Position numbers and translations under genes: made by a program. Under the pieces are notes generated by a model that saw only the letters and a program-made list of their open reading frames with translations, did not search any database and was not told the origin of the DNA. 11,799 nucleotides of DNA, taken from assembly GCA_025359005.1 (NCBI GenBank), contig JANYHP010000630.1, forward strand, positions 1 through 11,799. The letters are read 5' to 3'. Origin of the DNA: Hyphomicrobiaceae bacterium (lineage in GTDB: Bacteria; Pseudomonadota; Alphaproteobacteria; Rhizobiales; Hyphomicrobiaceae). Below are positions 1 to 7,575 of this stretch, one piece after another. Every line of letters begins with the position of its first letter. The first letter of the stretch is position 1.

Positions 1-104
1 TGTCCTTTTTTATTTAACGATCGTCAGCATATGGGAAAGGCCAGCGCCCGTGTCCAGGTTGGCAGGGCCCGGGCAATATCGCCGGCTCCGAAAGGTCACG
101 CAGG

Positions 105-962
105 ATGGCTGCCGCACATGAAGCGCCCGCTGCGGGCCCCCAGACGGGCGCGGATGGCGACCGGCGCCCCATCGCGGTGATCACCGGCGCATCAGAAGGC
201 ATCGGCGCATCCTTTGCGGCGCAGTTGACCGCGGCCGGCCGTGATGTCCTTTTGGTTGCACGCGACGAGCAACGGCTGGGCCTCGTCGCCGATCGGCTGC
301 GAGCCCTGCATCCAGCCTGTCGCATCGCGATACTCAGCCTCGATATAACCAAGCCAGATGTCCTGCTGCGCCTCGACGACGCCCTCGCACGCCTCGGCGC
401 CTACCCGGACCTGCTCGTCAACAATGCGGGCATGGGTCTCTCGGGGCCGTTCGCGACCACCCCGGCAAATCGGGTCGCGGCCCTGCTCGAACTCAACGTG
501 ACCGCGGCCACACGTCTGGCCCACCATGTCCTGCCCGGCCAACTGCGGCGACGCCGCGGCGGCATCCTCTTTGTCGCGTCGCTCGCAGGGTTTGCACCGG
601 GTCCCGGACAGGCGGTCTACTACGCATCCAAGGCCTACATGCTGTCGTTGAGCGAAGCATTGGCGGCCGAAACCGCCGGCCAAGGCGTCCGCATCAGTTG
701 TGTGGCGCCCGGTCCGGTGGACACCGCCTTCCACGCAAAAATGGGTGCAGAGGGCGCGTGGTATCGCTGGATGATGCCGGCGGCGAGCCCTGAGACCGTG
801 GCGACCCGCGCACTCCTCGCCCATCGGCTTGGTATCCGCGTGCTGGTGCCGGATGTGTTCAGCCTTGTCGCCATGCTCGCGCTACGCCTGCTGCCCCATC
901 GGCTGACATCGCCGCTCGTCCGCTTTCTCCTGTCGGGAACACCGCTGACGGAAGAACTGTGA
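105..962 (+). CDS. SDR-family NAD(P)-dependent oxidoreductase
   Basis: A 285-residue classical short-chain dehydrogenase/reductase, expected to be a cytosolic NAD(P)(H)-dependent enzyme. The Rossmann cofactor motif TGASEGIG is at residues 27-34, NNAG at 106-109, the structural Asn at 131 (LNVT), the catalytic Ser at 159 (VASLAG), and YYASK supplies Tyr172 and Lys176. PGPVDT follows at about 202-207, the usual SDR loop after beta-6. The basic, Leu-rich C-terminus (about 245-280) resembles SDRs that associate with lipid or lipid-like substrates, but the substrate cannot be assigned. The ATG at 105 has AAAGG 9 nt upstream; the first 20 or so residues are a poorly conserved leader, so a later start is possible. 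It is a single-gene unit: the next gene begins 332 bp downstream. The SDR call is secure; the specific reaction is unknown. Confidence 0.93.
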   Translation: MAAAHEAPAAGPQTGADGDRRPIAVITGASEGIGASFAAQLTAAGRDVLLVARDEQRLGLVADRLRALHPACRIAILSLDITKPDVLLRLDDALARLGAYPDLLVNNAGMGLSGPFATTPANRVAALLELNVTAATRLAHHVLPGQLRRRRGGILFVASLAGFAPGPGQAVYYASKAYMLSLSEALAAETAGQGVRISCVAPGPVDTAFHAKMGAEGAWYRWMMPAASPETVATRALLAHRLGIRVLVPDVFSLVAMLALRLLPHRLTSPLVRFLLSGTPLTEEL

Positions 963-1294
963 ACGCCCCACAACCCCCGCCTGCATAAAGTTACACACAT
1001 GCACAAAAATGAGTCGTCCGTTGGTGCAAAGTTCATAAATTGCGGCTAGAGTATGTCTCAGGACTTGCGGATCCAGTTTTGCGTACCGTGAGCCAGCAAC
1101 GGCGAATTGGAGCGGCGGCCATCGGCCTCCACACCAGTTCGCCGTTCGTCGTTTAGGGGCAGTTGATCAATTCCGGCGTGCCGGCAGTGGCAACCTGTTC
1201 CACCAATGTTCTTGACACCCCACAAGATTGCAGTCTACCTTTCCAACACACCCAGTCGCCATCAGTTGCAAGGGGTGTCCCACGGGGCGGCCTC
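963..1294 (+). other. Intergenic region between the SDR gene and comM
   Basis: This is a 332-bp gap with no convincing gene. The first 90 bp are relatively AT-rich (around 988-1055) and are the likeliest place for a promoter driving comM, although no clean -35/-10 pair stands out. The middle holds a long imperfect hairpin (1098-1146), listed separately. The comM frame stays open back to a TTG at 1163, but that stretch does not resemble the family and is treated as leader. Confidence 0.6.
1098..1146 (+). repeat. Long inverted repeat / RNA hairpin upstream of comM
   Basis: The arms AACGGCGAATTGG (1098-1110) and CCAGTTCGCCGTT (1134-1146) pair over 13 positions, with one G-U wobble on the + strand RNA. 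The 23-nt apical region contains a second small helix, GGCC-ATC-GGCC (1117-1127). The right arm is followed by TCGTCGTTT rather than a clean U-run. It could therefore be a weak terminator for the SDR gene, a leader structure for comM, or a REP-like element. The pairing is directly visible; the role is inferred. Confidence 0.55.
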
Positions 1295-2824
1295 ATGTTC
1301 GCGCAGATTTCGACCCTTGCGTTCGTCGGCATCGAGGCCCGTCCGGTCGATGTGCAGGTCCGCCTGTCGGCCGGAAAATTCAATTTCGCAATCGTCGGAC
1401 TGGCCGACAAGGCGGTCACCGAAAGCCGCGAGCGCGTCCGCAATGCGCTGCATGCCATGGGGCTCGGCCTACCCTCCAAACACATCACGATCAATCTCTC
1501 GCCGGCTGATTTGCCGAAAGAAGGTAGCCATTTCGACCTGGCTATCGCGTTGGCGCTGATGGCCGCCATGGGAGCGATCTCACCGGACACGATTGCGGAC
1601 TACGCGGCAGTCGGCGAATTGTCGCTCGACGGCATGATCCGCAGCGTGCCGGGCGTGCTGCCCGCCGCTATCGGCGCCAATATGTTGGGCAAAGGCCTGA
1701 TCTGTCCAGCCGCCAATGGCTCCGAGGCCGCCTGGGCGGGGGAAGAGATGCGCGTGCTGGCGCCGCCGCACCTGCTTTCGCTGCTCAACCACTTCAAGGG
1801 ATTGCAGTCGTTGCCGCGCCCGGTGCCCAATCTGGCGCGATCGACGACCCCGTTGCTCGATCTCGCCGATATCAAGGGGCAAGAAGCGGCCAAGCGCGCG
1901 TTGGAGGTGGCGGCAGCCGGTGGCCACAATCTGCTGATGGTGGGCCCGCCCGGGTCCGGCAAGACCATGCTGGCGCAGCGCCTGCCGTCCATCCTGCCGC
2001 CATTGTCACCGGAAGAAATGCTCGGCGTCTCCATGGTCCAGTCGCTGGCCGGCGAATTGATCGGCGGCAAGCTCGCGACCGAGCGGCCGTTTCGTTCGCC
2101 ACACCACTCAGCCTCCATGGCGGCCCTCGTCGGTGGCGGCTCGCGGCCCAGACCGGGTGAAATCAGCCTGGCCCACCTCGGCGTGCTGTTTCTCGACGAG
2201 TTGCCGGAGTTTTCGGCCAACGCACTGGACGCCCTGCGGCAGCCGCTGGAAGCCGGGGAAACTGTGATCGCGCGCGCCAACCATCGCATTGCCTACCCCT
2301 GTCGCTTCCAACTCATCGCCGCCATGAACCCCTGCAAATGCGGCCAGGCGAGCCCTGGTCGCACATGCCGACGCGGCCCACGCTGCGCCGCCGACTATCA
2401 GGCACGCCTGTCCGGCCCCTTTCTCGACCGCATCGATCTCAATATCGAGGTGCCGGCCGTTTCCGCCACCGATCTTGCGCTGCCGCCACCCCGCGAAGGC
2501 AGCGCAGACGTCCGCGCGCGCGTGGTCGCCGCGCGGGCGCGGCAGGAGGCGCGGTTCAAGTCCCTCGGCATTGCAGGCGTCCGCATCAATGCACATGCGA
2601 CCGGGCAGGTCCTCGACCAGATCGCCATGCCCTCGGCAGACGGCGCGGCCCTGCTGCGCAGCGCGGCGCAATCACTCGAACTGTCGGCGCGCGGCTTCCA
2701 CCGCGTCCTGCGGGTCGCCCGCACCCTCGCCGACCTGGACGATGTCGATACGGTTGGCCGTATCCACATCGCCGAGGCGCTCAGCTATCGCGGCGAAAGC
2801 CTGCGCCAGCGGCAGGCGGCTTAG
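1295..2824 (+). CDS. comM: YifB/ComM family Mg-chelatase-like AAA+ ATPase
   Basis: A 509-residue protein, the usual full length for the family. ComM is known as a hexameric AAA+ helicase that promotes branch migration when single-stranded DNA is integrated during natural transformation. The gene is also widespread in bacteria not known to be competent. Visible parts are an N-terminal Lon-like ChlI fold (about 1-170, with KEGSHFDLAIAL at 75-86), Walker A GPPGSGKT at 217-224, FRSPHHSAS at 266-274, and Walker B GVLFLDELPEF at 296-306. A cysteine cluster follows NP (C347, C349, C358, C364), then RLSGPFLDRIDL at 371-382, and a C-terminal ChlI domain with LSARGFHRVLRVARTLADL. The ATG at 1295 is chosen because MFAQISTLAFVGIEA matches the family's normal beginning; an upstream in-frame TTG would add 44 unrelated residues. 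It has no close operon partner. Confidence 0.96.
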   Translation: MFAQISTLAFVGIEARPVDVQVRLSAGKFNFAIVGLADKAVTESRERVRNALHAMGLGLPSKHITINLSPADLPKEGSHFDLAIALALMAAMGAISPDTIADYAAVGELSLDGMIRSVPGVLPAAIGANMLGKGLICPAANGSEAAWAGEEMRVLAPPHLLSLLNHFKGLQSLPRPVPNLARSTTPLLDLADIKGQEAAKRALEVAAAGGHNLLMVGPPGSGKTMLAQRLPSILPPLSPEEMLGVSMVQSLAGELIGGKLATERPFRSPHHSASMAALVGGGSRPRPGEISLAHLGVLFLDELPEFSANALDALRQPLEAGETVIARANHRIAYPCRFQLIAAMNPCKCGQASPGRTCRRGPRCAADYQARLSGPFLDRIDLNIEVPAVSATDLALPPPREGSADVRARVVAARARQEARFKSLGIAGVRINAHATGQVLDQIAMPSADGAALLRSAAQSLELSARGFHRVLRVARTLADLDDVDTVGRIHIAEALSYRGESLRQRQAA

Positions 2825-2944
2825 TGGGCCTTGATCGGCAGAGCGTCTGCGCTGCCCGACGTGGCCGGCACAAAGGCTGCTGCAGGCTTGGGTTCGCCCG
2901 CAGGTCTGATTGCCTCCACCGACGTGGCAGTCTAGGAACGCCGC

Positions 2945-2988
2945 CAGTGGAGCTTGGGGCGGCACATGCCGCCTTGATCCGCCCACTG
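2945..2988 (+). repeat. Two-tier stem-loop between comM and the dCTP deaminase gene
   Basis: An outer helix CAGTGG (2945-2950) / CCACTG (2983-2988) encloses an inner helix GGCGGC (2958-2963) / GCCGCC (2968-2973) with an ACAT loop. No U-tract follows, so it is not a standard intrinsic terminator. It lies 57 nt before the next start codon and could be a leader structure or a chance GC-rich fold. Confidence 0.35.
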
Positions 2989-3044
2989 CCGCGTCGCCAT
3001 GCTCGATCACACCCGTCGCCAGCCTCCGGAAAGACACCGCCGCC

Positions 3045-4202
3045 ATGGCGAAGACCGCAAAATCCGCCAAGCGTGCGCCCGCGAGCGTGCGCCAGCCTGC
3101 GCCCGCCGCGACAATGGCTGCCGGTGGCATCCTGCCCGCGCAGGCCATAGCGAGGCTGATTGAGACCGGCGCGCTGATCCTGGCCGCGCCGATCGCACCG
3201 CGCCAACTCCAGCCCGCCTCCATCGATCTGCGCCTGGGGGCAACCGCCATCCGCATCCGCGCCAGTTTTCTACCCGGCCCCGGCCACAGCGTCCGCTCGA
3301 AGCTTGATGAACTGTCGCTGCACACCATCGATCTGTCGCGTCCTGCCGTGCTCGAGACGGGGTGCGTCTACCTGGTGCCCCTCATGGAGCACCTGGCCCT
3401 GCCCGCCGGTATCGCCGCAACGACCAACCCCAAATCCTCGACCGGCCGGCTCGACGTGTTCACGCGCGTCATTGCCGACGGCTCGGCCGCGTTCGATCAG
3501 ATCGGCGCCGGGTATCACGGCCCCCTCTACGCCGAGATCTGCCCGCAGACGTTTCCGATCCTGGTGCGCCAGGGCACTACGCTGTCGCAGATCCGCTTCC
3601 GCACCGGCCAACCGACCGAAAGTGACGACACATTGCGCGCCTTGCAGGCCTCCGTCGGCCTCGTCAGCGGCGGCGTCGAGGATGTCGCCGGCGGCATCGC
3701 TCTGTCGGTTGACCTCGTCGGCGACGCCGATGGTTTGGTTGGGTATCGGGCACGCCGCCACACTGGTATCGTCGACGTCGACGCCGCCGGCTCCTGCGCC
3801 ATCGCCGATTATTGGGAACCGATCCACGCCACAGCCAAGGGCCCCCGCCGACTTATCCTCGACCCCGACCAGTTCTATATTCTTGCATCCAAGGAGGCCG
3901 TGCATGTGCCCCCGACGCATGCTGCCGAGATGATGCCGTTTAACCCGCTGGTCGGCGAGTTCCGCGTTCACTACGCAGGCTTCATGGACCCGGGCTTCGG
4001 TCATGCCGCAGCCGGCGGGGCGGGCGCGCGCGTGGTGCTGGAGGTGCGCTCGCACACGGTGCCGTTCATCCTGGAGGATGGGCAGGTCATCGGCCGCCTC
4101 GTCTACGAACGCATGACCGAGATGCCCGAAATCCTTTACGGCCGCGACCTCAAGAGCCACTACCAGGGCCAGCACCTGAAGCTGTCCAAGCATTTCCGCT
4201 GA
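3045..4202 (+). CDS. dcd: 2'-deoxycytidine 5'-triphosphate deaminase, two-domain form
   Basis: A 385-residue protein of the long dCTP deaminase family, about twice the length of E. coli Dcd. The enzyme deaminates dCTP to dUTP, feeding dTMP synthesis in the cytosol. Two DCD/dUTPase-like halves are visible. The first (about 28-190) has QPASIDLRLG (56-65), the active-site-like NPKSSTGRLDVFTRV (128-142), GYHGPLYAEI with Glu164, and GTTLSQIRFR. The second (about 215-360) has GGIALSVDL, YILASKEAVHVPPTHAAEM (278-296), MDPGFG and RVVLEV with Glu333, and DGQVIGRLVYERM, but lacks the SSxGR signature. The start at ATG 3045 is preceded by GGAAAG. The first 27 residues are Ala/Lys-rich, so ATG 3114 is an alternative. 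The enzymatic call is from family resemblance; whether both halves are catalytic is unknown. Confidence 0.88.
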   Translation: MAKTAKSAKRAPASVRQPAPAATMAAGGILPAQAIARLIETGALILAAPIAPRQLQPASIDLRLGATAIRIRASFLPGPGHSVRSKLDELSLHTIDLSRPAVLETGCVYLVPLMEHLALPAGIAATTNPKSSTGRLDVFTRVIADGSAAFDQIGAGYHGPLYAEICPQTFPILVRQGTTLSQIRFRTGQPTESDDTLRALQASVGLVSGGVEDVAGGIALSVDLVGDADGLVGYRARRHTGIVDVDAAGSCAIADYWEPIHATAKGPRRLILDPDQFYILASKEAVHVPPTHAAEMMPFNPLVGEFRVHYAGFMDPGFGHAAAGGAGARVVLEVRSHTVPFILEDGQVIGRLVYERMTEMPEILYGRDLKSHYQGQHLKLSKHFR

Positions 4203-4281
4203 CCAGCCCGTCGGGCAGCGCCGATACGCAATCGGAGTGATGCAACGCCGCCACTGCGCTAATATTTTCTGCACACCATAC

Positions 4282-4311
4282 TTTACAATTGTACCGTGCC
4301 CGGCGTTTAAT
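4282..4311 (+). promoter_or_regulatory. Candidate promoter with overlapping palindrome, L,D-transpeptidase gene
   Basis: TTTACA (4282-4287) and TTTAAT (4306-4311) are separated by 18 bp, an acceptable sigma-70-like pair in an AT-rich island of an otherwise GC-rich window. The 10-bp perfect palindrome TACAATTGTA (4284-4293) overlaps the -35 element, where a repressor could act. The predicted transcript would begin about 20 nt before the chosen GTG start. Inferred from sequence only. Confidence 0.35.
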
Positions 4312-4339
4312 TCTGTCGTCAGACAATGGGGCAAATATC

Positions 4340-5419
4340 GTGTTGCGTTCCTCTCAATTGGTCCGTTTCGGGCCGGTTATTCGCGGGCTGTTGGCCACAC
4401 TCAGTGCTGCAGTCTTGATGGGCGCTGGCGAGGCCCCGCAAACCACAGGTCCGACGGCGCGGGCACCGCAAATGCACAGCCCCGCTGCGCAGACATTGCC
4501 CCGCCATCTCAAGCCGGTGGCAGACGGCACGGCCGCCTTGATCGCCGCGGCCGGCGTTGGCATGCGCGCGCCGATTTACCTGCGGGTGTTCAAGGAAGAC
4601 AGCGAACTCGAGGTCTGGAAGCAACGCCCCGACGGCACGTTTGCGCACATTCTGACCTATCCGATCTGCAATTTCTCCGGCGCCCTCGGCCCTAAGGAGC
4701 GCTACGCCGACTACCAGGCGCCGGAAGGGTTTTATGCCATCGAGCCACGCCAGATGCGCCCCAACTCAAGTTATCATCTGGCGTTCGACGTGGGCTACCC
4801 CAATGCGCTGGACCGCAGCCTCGGCCGCACCGGCAATCTGATCATGGTGCATGGAGTCTGCAAATCGGTCGGCTGCTTTGCCATGACCAATGCCCTGATC
4901 GAGGATCTCTATGCGCTGGCGCGGGACGCGTTCGCCGGCGGGCAAGCCGCAATTCCCATCCACAGCTTTCCCTTCCGCATGACGCCTGAACGAGTAGCCT
5001 CCCATCAGACGCACCCGCACGCACGCACCTGGGCGCCGCTCACGGCAGCGTACACGAGCTTCGAGACGACCCGCCGCCTCCCGCGCATTGCCATCTGCGA
5101 GAAGCGCTATGTGACAAACCCGGTTTGGTTCGACGCAGTGCCGAAGTCGCTCGATCCCGCGGCGGCGTGCCCGCCCCATTTCGAGGCCGCCACCTTGCCC
5201 CCGCTCGACCCATACGCCGCCGCCCCGCCGCGCGCCCTGGCCGATGGAGCAAAGACGCGCACCGCCGAAAATATTGCCGGCTGGGCCACGACTCGCGCCC
5301 GCCTCGCGGCGCTGGCCGCCGAGCATCGCCGCGTGCGCCGCGAACGCCTGCAACAAGCGCTCGTTGCCCGCGCGGCCACGGAGGACACCAGCGGCCGTTC
5401 GAACCTCGGTGGCAATTGA
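4340..5419 (+). CDS. YafK-like L,D-transpeptidase family protein, exported
   Basis: A 359-residue (from GTG 4340) periplasmic protein with a YkuD-type L,D-transpeptidase fold. Family members act on peptidoglycan using a catalytic Cys; E. coli YafK (DpaA) releases Braun lipoprotein from the wall. The N-terminus has Arg residues followed by a hydrophobic stretch (GLLATLSAAVLMGA), a signal peptide or anchor. The core runs from about residue 75 to 205: LRVFKEDSELEVW, TPEGFY-like QAPEGFYAIEPRQM, SYHLAFDVGYPNALD, then MVHGVCKSVGCFAMT with His171 and the presumed nucleophile Cys179. The roughly 140 residues after the core are Ala/Pro/Arg-rich and match nothing I recognise. The frame is open back to TTG 4289, but the GTG has a purine-rich GGGG upstream and gives a better signal peptide. 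Transpeptidase versus hydrolase activity cannot be decided. Confidence 0.87.
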   Translation: MLRSSQLVRFGPVIRGLLATLSAAVLMGAGEAPQTTGPTARAPQMHSPAAQTLPRHLKPVADGTAALIAAAGVGMRAPIYLRVFKEDSELEVWKQRPDGTFAHILTYPICNFSGALGPKERYADYQAPEGFYAIEPRQMRPNSSYHLAFDVGYPNALDRSLGRTGNLIMVHGVCKSVGCFAMTNALIEDLYALARDAFAGGQAAIPIHSFPFRMTPERVASHQTHPHARTWAPLTAAYTSFETTRRLPRIAICEKRYVTNPVWFDAVPKSLDPAAACPPHFEAATLPPLDPYAAAPPRALADGAKTRTAENIAGWATTRARLAALAAEHRRVRRERLQQALVARAATEDTSGRSNLGGN

Positions 5420-5507
5420 CGGACGGGGCCGGGCACACAATGACTTGCACGGGCCGGCGCGCTCTTTCATAGAGCAGCGAAACCCGATCCCGTCGCCGGA
5501 GCCGCCC

Positions 5508-6329
5508 ATGTCGCTCGACCTTCCAGGACCGCTGCTGCTTATCGGTGCCGGCAACATGGGTGGGGCGCTCCTCAAGGGCTGGCTCGATCAGGGCCTAGCC
5601 GCCGGCCAGATCCTTGTGCAGGACCCCGCCCCGCCTGCGCCCATCGCCATCCTGCTGGCCAGCTACGGCATCACCGCGGTGGCCGCTCCCGCCATGTCGG
5701 GCGCACCAGCGGTCATCGTCGTTGCCGTCAAGCCGCAACTGATGGAGCATGTCTTCCCGGCGGTAGCCCGGCATGCCGGCCCTGAAACCCTGGTGATCTC
5801 TGTGGCAGCCGGCAAGACCGTGCGGAGTTTCGAGCAGCACCTGCCCGGCGCCACCGCCGTCGTGCGCTCGATCCCGAACACACCCGCCAGCGTCGGCCGC
5901 GGCATCACGGCCGCCTTCGCCAACGCTCACGTCACTGCCAGCCAGCGCGCGCTGTGCGACCGCCTGCTTTCGGCCGTCGGCGCCGTCGGCTGGGTCGAGA
6001 ACGAAGCGCTGATCGACGCCGCCACCGCCGTCTCCGGCTCGGGGCCGGCCTATGTGTTCCTGCTCGCCGAATGTCTCGCCAAAGCGGGCCAGGAGGCGGG
6101 CCTGCCGGCCGATCTGGCAGCCCAGCTGGCGCGTTGGACGGTGGCGGGCGCGGGCGAAATGCTGCACCGCTCCGATCTCGAACCAGCGACTTTGCGCCAG
6201 AACGTCACGTCACCCAACGGCACGACATTCGCAGCCCTGCAAGTGCTGATGGCCGACGACGGGCTCCAGCCGCTGCTGACAAAGGCCGTCGCCGCCGCCG
6301 CGGCTCGGAGCCGCGCGCTGGCAAGCTGA
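5508..6329 (+). CDS. proC: Pyrroline-5-carboxylate reductase
   Basis: A 273-residue cytosolic enzyme that reduces 1-pyrroline-5-carboxylate to L-proline with NAD(P)H, the last step of proline synthesis. Family length is normal. The dinucleotide-binding motif GAGNMG is at 13-18, VAVKPQ at 72-77, and RSIPNTPASVGRGITA at about 120-135. The P5CR signature region contains AVSGSGPAYVFL (174-185), and the substrate-loop motif QNVTSPNGTT is at 231-240. The ATG at 5508 has GGAG at 5498-5501 with 6-nt spacing; the frame is open further upstream, but residues before this Met are not P5CR-like. The gene follows the L,D-transpeptidase by 88 bp and converges with the hydrolase gene, leaving only 44 bp between their stops. 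No clear intrinsic terminator is visible there. Confidence 0.97.
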   Translation: MSLDLPGPLLLIGAGNMGGALLKGWLDQGLAAGQILVQDPAPPAPIAILLASYGITAVAAPAMSGAPAVIVVAVKPQLMEHVFPAVARHAGPETLVISVAAGKTVRSFEQHLPGATAVVRSIPNTPASVGRGITAAFANAHVTASQRALCDRLLSAVGAVGWVENEALIDAATAVSGSGPAYVFLLAECLAKAGQEAGLPADLAAQLARWTVAGAGEMLHRSDLEPATLRQNVTSPNGTTFAALQVLMADDGLQPLLTKAVAAAAARSRALAS

Positions 6330-6373
6330 GCCCGCGGGTGCCGAACGCTACGACCAGGATCGTTTGCCCGCCG

Positions 6374-7444
6374 TTACTCGGCGATGCCGCGCTTTATCAA
6401 CCAGTCGTGGATCAGTCCGGCGATCACATCGGAGTTCTTGTCCATCATCATCATGTGGCTGTTGCCCTTGATGCCGATGGCTGGCAGGTCGATCACGTCG
6501 ACGATGCCGCCCTGCGCCTTGGCAGGATCGAGGAAGGCGATGCCGCCCTTGCGGATCGCCGGCCAGCGCGCGTCCTGGTCGATGAAGTCGCCGTAGATCG
6601 AGAGCGTCGCGACGTCTTTCAGCTTAGCCGCCTGGTCCTTATCGCCGAGCCCAGCGGGCTCGACCAGCACAAGCGCCCGCACCAGATCGGGCCGCGCCTC
6701 GGCCACGCGTAAGCCGAACTGTCCGGCCTGGCTGTGCACAAGCACCACGCACGGGCACACCTTTTCGACCAACTGCAGGTATGCGGCCGTGATCGCCTTG
6801 TCCGTCGATGTCCAACGCGGCACGTTCTGGCGCACGAAGTTGTCGTAGGCCTCGACCGGGAACTGCGACCCGGGCAGAACCTTGCGCTTCGAGGGATCGG
6901 GGTCGTAGCTGCCGGCGCCGGCGCCGATGCGAAACCGCTCGAACGGATTAGCGCGGGTGAGAAAGACCGGCTCGCTCGGAAAGATGTCCGGGTACATGGA
7001 CCAGCCGGAGCGGCCCCGCTCGACCGCGTCTGAGTTGTAGATGTCGTAACCGCGGCGGACGAAATAGTTCAGCCACCCCTCGCGCCCGTCCGGCGTCGTC
7101 TCGTAGGTGACGCCGGTCAGCCCGCCGCCGTGCCACATCAGCAGCGGCAGCTTGGCCCGGCGCTTGGCCGCCAGGAAATACTGCACGTACATGCTCTCGA
7201 CGAGATAGACGCCGTTGGGGTCGACCTTTGCGGGCACACCGCCGGGCGTAAAAAGAACCTCTTTGACGGGCTTGCCGGACACCTCCACCGAGCGCCCGCC
7301 AATGTGGAACGACCCCATGCCGCGCAACGCAATTGGGGCCGTCTCAAGTGGACCGGCAGGCGCCTGCGCAACGGCGCCGCGGATGGCGAGAGTTGCCAGC
7401 ATAACTCCTGCCAGGAGGGCGTGGATCGCTTGCGAAACGCGCAT
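6374..7444 (-). CDS. Secreted alpha/beta hydrolase (esterase-like)
   Basis: A 356-residue protein with a typical Sec signal peptide (hydrophobic core ALLAGVMLATLAIRGA, likely cleavage after AVAQA, about residue 27). It is probably periplasmic. The fold is alpha/beta hydrolase: LPLLMWHGGGLTG (99-111) gives an oxyanion-hole-type HGGG, and VLVHSQAGQFGLRVAEARPD (234-253) carries the probable nucleophile Ser238. The catalytic His is probably His330 (KGNSHMMMMD), and the acid could be Glu262 or Asp286. The nucleophile elbow reads V-H-S-Q-A rather than the canonical G-x-S-x-G. The substrate is unknown; esterase activity is only a family-level guess. The start ATG at 7444 has GGGGA upstream on the - strand. 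It lies 131 bp downstream of nuoN on the same strand and is probably transcribed from its own promoter. Confidence 0.85.
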   Translation of the reverse strand: MRVSQAIHALLAGVMLATLAIRGAVAQAPAGPLETAPIALRGMGSFHIGGRSVEVSGKPVKEVLFTPGGVPAKVDPNGVYLVESMYVQYFLAAKRRAKLPLLMWHGGGLTGVTYETTPDGREGWLNYFVRRGYDIYNSDAVERGRSGWSMYPDIFPSEPVFLTRANPFERFRIGAGAGSYDPDPSKRKVLPGSQFPVEAYDNFVRQNVPRWTSTDKAITAAYLQLVEKVCPCVVLVHSQAGQFGLRVAEARPDLVRALVLVEPAGLGDKDQAAKLKDVATLSIYGDFIDQDARWPAIRKGGIAFLDPAKAQGGIVDVIDLPAIGIKGNSHMMMMDKNSDVIAGLIHDWLIKRGIAE

Positions 7445-7476
7445 AGTGGGGGGTCCCCTCGATTGTCGAAGGCCGT

Positions 7477-7505
7477 ACTCTGCGACACGCTATGGCGCAT
7501 GACAA
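7477..7505 (-). promoter_or_regulatory. Candidate promoter for the secreted hydrolase gene
   Basis: On the - strand, TTGTCA (complement of 7500-7505) is 17 bp from CAGAGT (complement of 7477-7482). The -35 box is good and the -10 is weak. It sits about 33 nt before the hydrolase start codon, a suitable distance. Pattern match only. Confidence 0.28.
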
Positions 7506-7575
7506 TGCATCCACGATCGTCGGCATCTCGGCCGTGTCGAGCATGGACCTTGCAGCCCGGGAGGGCGGTGTACGC

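Noticed and set aside
1163..1294. Upstream TTG start for comM
   Set aside because: The 44 extra residues are not family-like; MFAQISTLAF at 1295 is the normal ComM beginning.
2910..3044. Upstream start for the dCTP deaminase
   Set aside because: The added residues are low complexity and cross the stem-loop region; ATG 3045 has a better ribosome-binding context.
3270..4334. A 354-codon open frame on the - strand opposite the dCTP deaminase
   Set aside because: Antisense shadow; the + strand product carries unmistakable DCD motifs.
5461..5475. Hairpin GCTCT-TTCAT-AGAGC upstream of proC
   Set aside because: A 5-bp stem is too short to separate from chance, and no partner structure of an attenuator is visible.
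5244..5507. Upstream start for proC overlapping the L,D-transpeptidase
   Set aside because: It would add 88 non-conserved residues; ATG 5508 has a well-spaced GGAG and begins just before the Rossmann motif.
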